This document shows, piece by piece, positions 6,963-7,560 of a stretch of 7,560 nucleotides of DNA. A program made the position numbers and the translations under genes. Every line of letters begins with the position of its first letter. Position 1 is the first letter of the stretch. The notes below the pieces were generated by a model. It was not told the origin of the DNA, did no database searches, and saw only the letters and a list, made by a program, of their open reading frames with translations. Origin of the DNA: Chitinophagaceae bacterium UBA4412 (lineage in GTDB: Bacteria > Bacteroidota > Bacteroidia > Chitinophagales > Chitinophagaceae); the NCBI GenBank assembly GCA_002400445.1, contig DGQO01000181.1, forward strand, positions 1 through 7,560. The letters are read 5' to 3'.

Positions 6963-6983
6963 CTGCTGTTGCGAGGAAACCGG
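6955..6983 (-). terminator. Hairpin terminator/attenuator between the small gene and PPDK
   Basis: CCGGTTTCCT (6955-6964) and AGGAAACCGG (6974-6983) form a perfect 10-bp stem with a 9-base loop. On the minus strand the hairpin begins 6 bases after the stop codon of the upstream small gene and is followed by TTTCTTTTTC. This is a good Rho-independent terminator. It leaves only about 46 bases before the PPDK start, so it may instead act as a partial terminator or attenuator controlling readthrough into PPDK. Confidence 0.82.
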
Positions 6984-6989
6984 ATATGC

Positions 6990-7424
6990 TTAGCTGGTAT
7001 AATTCTGAGAGAGAGAGTTGGAGACCACTTTAAATTCTCCGTCTTTGCGGGTGATCTGGTAGCAGTTGTTAATCGCCTGCACATTTGGATTGGAAGTATG
7101 CTGCTCGTCGTAAGGTTTTATCATGTCTATTTCTGCTACCACAGTACCTGTTGCATCTACAACCCTGGTAAACACCCGGTAATTAAAATGCCAGGGGTTA
7201 TCGCCTTTTCCATTCCCGTCCGGCACATAAGTATCATTGTATCCTTCAAAGATCAACTCGCTGGTGTGCTTAATATGTGCTACGAGTTCTTCAGTGATAT
7301 TGATAAAGGCGTTGATGTCTTTATCCTGGCGGGTAATACCACTATCCCACACCGTTTCCCCGTTCAGATAAATCACCAGGCGGTTGTCGGCGTTTTTTAC
7401 ATTTATCCAATATTCTTTTCTCAT
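6990..7424 (-). CDS. Small cytoplasmic beta-rich protein of unknown function
   Basis: This is a 144-residue protein with no signal peptide, membrane segment or cysteine pair (one Cys, at 121). I do not recognise a named family. The order 'RLVIYLNGETVWDSG' (15-29), 'INAFINITEELVAHI' (37-51) and 'SELIFEGYNDTY' (55-66) resembles the core of galactose-binding-like jelly rolls, such as the sugar-binding domain of GH2 enzymes, which run strand-L-N-G, then an acidic D-I-T segment, then a hydrophobic strand. That resemblance is inferred from the pattern only. A glycine/aspartate-rich loop, PDGNGKGDNPW (68-78), and further strands (79-103 and 118-135) follow. The start is the ATG at 7424-7422, preceded by an A-rich stretch as is usual in this phylum. 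The real strand is supported by the hairpin terminator just after the stop and by the ordinary composition of the protein. It lies directly upstream of PPDK, but a link in function is not shown. Confidence 0.78.
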   Translation of the reverse strand: MRKEYWINVKNADNRLVIYLNGETVWDSGITRQDKDINAFINITEELVAHIKHTSELIFEGYNDTYVPDGNGKGDNPWHFNYRVFTRVVDATGTVVAEIDMIKPYDEQHTSNPNVQAINNCYQITRKDGEFKVVSNSLSQNYTS

Positions 7425-7499
7425 TTTTCTAGGTTTGAAATTGTTGTCTGATTAAAAAATTGAAGCCATGAAATTAGCCTTACTTAAAAATTTAGCTTA

Positions 7500-7531
7500 T
7501 GATATAAGTCATTCAGGCACGTGATATAAGT
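7500..7531. repeat. 10-bp direct repeat pair, candidate regulator site
   Basis: TGATATAAGT occurs at 7500-7509 and 7522-7531, two exact copies with a 22-bp period and a 12-bp spacer. The pair lies 76 to 107 bases upstream of the start codon of the small minus-strand gene, where an activator site would be expected. A CACGTG palindrome (7518-7523) sits in the spacer and just enters the second copy. The two-turn spacing matches the direct-repeat geometry of LytTR-type regulators, but the repeat sequence is not one I can match to a known consensus. Confidence 0.4.
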
Positions 7532-7560
7532 TAATCTGCATATTCGATTCAATCAGGCGA

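Noticed and set aside
6969..7451. 160-codon plus-strand open frame opposite the small gene
   Set aside because: The product is rich in Val, Ile, Tyr, His and Cys without domain logic. The minus-strand frame gives a normal soluble protein, and a hairpin terminator sits just after its stop.

Overview
The window looks like a chromosomal segment from a Bacteroidota bacterium, probably close to the Chitinophagaceae/Sphingobacteriia. The evidence is AT-rich intergenic DNA, A-rich rather than Shine-Dalgarno-like sequence before the start codons, signal peptides ending in S-A-Q or H-A-Q, a secreted S9A prolyl oligopeptidase, and a PPDK of the GWGK-containing type. The assignment is inferred from style and protein families; there is no rRNA or other marker here.

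Every convincing gene reads on the minus strand, so transcription runs from high to low coordinates. In that order the window holds: a region with a direct-repeat pair (7500-7531); a small cytoplasmic beta-rich protein of unknown function (7424-6990); its hairpin terminator (6983-6955); pyruvate, phosphate dikinase (6908-4155); a 178-nt untranslated stretch ending in a strong terminator (3976-3944); about 1 kb without a gene (3943-2948); an exported prolyl oligopeptidase (2947-794); a hairpin terminator (758-725); an exported NTF2-like/DUF4440-type protein with a TTG start (604-155); a possible 14-codon leader ORF (131-87); and the first 24 codons of a gene that runs off the left edge (74-1).

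The genes do not form an obvious single pathway. PPDK interconverts pyruvate and phosphoenolpyruvate at the core of carbon metabolism. The prolyl oligopeptidase degrades proline-containing peptides outside the cytoplasm. The two small proteins have no assigned role. Terminators separate most of the genes, which suggests independent transcription units.

I see no convincing new defence, mobile or biosynthetic system. The items worth a second look are intergenic: the repeat pair at 7500-7531, the palindrome/terminator just before PPDK, the structured PPDK 3' region, a 12-mer shared by two gaps, and the long gap at 2948-3943.
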